A stretch of 31,456 nucleotides of DNA, taken from assembly GCA_036676175.1 (NCBI GenBank), contig JAKFDL010000096.1, forward strand, positions 1-31,456, in the 5' to 3' direction. Below, one piece after another: positions 31,032 through 31,456 of the stretch (its first letter is position 1; each line of letters opens with the position of its first letter). The DNA is from Methylotenera_A sp036676175 (GTDB lineage: Bacteria; Pseudomonadota; Gammaproteobacteria; Burkholderiales; Methylophilaceae). Under the pieces are notes generated by a model. The model did no database searches. It saw nothing but the letters and a program-made list of their open reading frames with translations, and was not told the DNA's origin. The translations under genes were made by a program, and so were the position numbers.

Positions 31032-31456
31032 ATGCGAACTCTAGATTTTGACTTTAATTTACCTGAAGCACTCATTGCTCAGCACCCCACCCAAAAACGC
31101 ACTGCCAGTAGACTACTACACCTGGAAGGCCAAACTGGCAAGCTGCATGATAAATTATTTGTAGACTTGCCTAGTTTTATCCATGCTGGGGATTTGCTAG
31201 TATTTAATGATACCCGCGTCATAAAAGCGCGTTTGTATGGCACCAAAGTCAGTGGCGGTACATTAGAAATTTTAGTAGAGCGGGTATTGGACTCACATCA
31301 TGTGCTAGCACATATTCGCGCCTCACGCGCACCAAAGACGGGCGCCATATTAAAACTGGCGAACGCTTTTGAAGCTGAGGTGCTTGGGCGCGATGACGAT
31401 TTATTTCATGTTAAGTTTTTAGGTGAAGTGCCTGCGCTTGATTTGCTCGAACAGTA
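31032..31456 (+). CDS. queA: QueA, S-adenosylmethionine:tRNA ribosyltransferase-isomerase (5' part)
   Basis: The first 141 codons of QueA, which transfers the ribosyl group of S-adenosylmethionine to preQ1 in tRNA to make epoxyqueuosine. The usual length is about 340-350 residues, so more than half lies beyond the window. It starts MRTLDFDFNLPEALIAQHP, the standard QueA opening, and contains DLLVFNDTRVIKARLYG and the following GGTLEILVERV, both highly conserved. In many proteobacteria queA is followed by tgt and yajC; here yajC-secDF is about 30 kb away at the other end of the window. Confidence 0.97.
   Translation, partial: MRTLDFDFNLPEALIAQHPTQKRTASRLLHLEGQTGKLHDKLFVDLPSFIHAGDLLVFNDTRVIKARLYGTKVSGGTLEILVERVLDSHHVLAHIRASRAPKTGAILKLANAFEAEVLGRDDDLFHVKFLGEVPALDLLEQ

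Noticed and set aside
1..31456. CRISPR arrays, insertion sequences, prophage or toxin-antitoxin systems
   Set aside because: No regularly spaced repeats, transposase, integrase or paired small toxin genes were seen in the window; both tRNA genes have intact 3' ends with no att-like duplicate nearby.

Overview
The window looks like ordinary chromosome of a betaproteobacterium, most likely a methylotroph of the Methylophilaceae (Methylotenera/Methylophilus type). This is an inference from moderate-to-low GC, the betaproteobacterial cytochrome oxidase cluster with DUF2244 and DUF2909 genes, the very long DUF3683 FAD/Fe-S oxidoreductase, and the overall protein style. No sequence comparison was possible. 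I see no phage, insertion sequence, CRISPR array or defence island. Nearly all genes are housekeeping, so the interesting material is mostly regulatory: short signals and small reading frames.

Layout. At the left edge is a truncated AT-rich unknown gene on the minus strand (1-277). It diverges from yajC-secD-secF (567-3801), the accessory part of the Sec translocase. Then come a CBS/DUF21 membrane protein (3889-5160) and the clpS-clpA N-degron protease pair (5272-7979). A terminator at about 8005-8060 separates these from a minus-strand block: a glutathione S-transferase, pyrD, a membrane protein with a C-terminal zinc ribbon, and a 1293-residue D-lactate/glycolate-dehydrogenase-like flavoprotein (8036-14669). 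Divergent from that lie a TlpA-like thioredoxin, a HemJ-like protoporphyrinogen oxidase and an unknown membrane protein (14802-16497). They are followed by a TetR regulator with two palindromes in its promoter, a PfkB sugar/nucleoside kinase, a glycine-zipper lipoprotein, and an acyltransferase pair resembling OlsB-OlsA (18880-20476).

From 20430 to 30713 almost everything is on the minus strand and most of it builds the respiratory chain. In transcription order there are caa3-type oxidase subunits II, I and III, then DUF2244, a 40-residue membrane protein, Cox11/CtaG, SURF1, a SCO-like thioredoxin-fold protein, heme A synthase (ctaA), heme O synthase (ctaB), a membrane-anchored cytochrome c and finally apaH. 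DUF2909 (25432-25638) and tRNA-Arg(CCG) (21933-22009) are on the plus strand inside this block. tRNA-Leu(CAA) (minus) and the 5' part of queA (plus) close the window.

How the genes work together. CtaB and CtaA make heme O and then heme A for subunit I, HemJ acts earlier in heme synthesis, and Cox11, SURF1 and the SCO-like protein assist metal and heme insertion. The thioredoxin-like protein, the anchored cytochrome c and the flavoprotein plausibly serve the same electron-transport system.

Best leads: (1) a perfect 12-bp inverted repeat that would fold part of the Shine-Dalgarno and the whole start codon of the OlsB-like gene into a hairpin; (2) four genes with a -10-like hexamer exactly 6 nt before an ATG, which suggests leaderless mRNAs; (3) paired palindromes over the tetR promoter; (4) a 29-codon membrane-peptide frame overlapping the start of cox2; (5) a long inverted repeat in the divergent promoter region between the flavoprotein and the thioredoxin gene.
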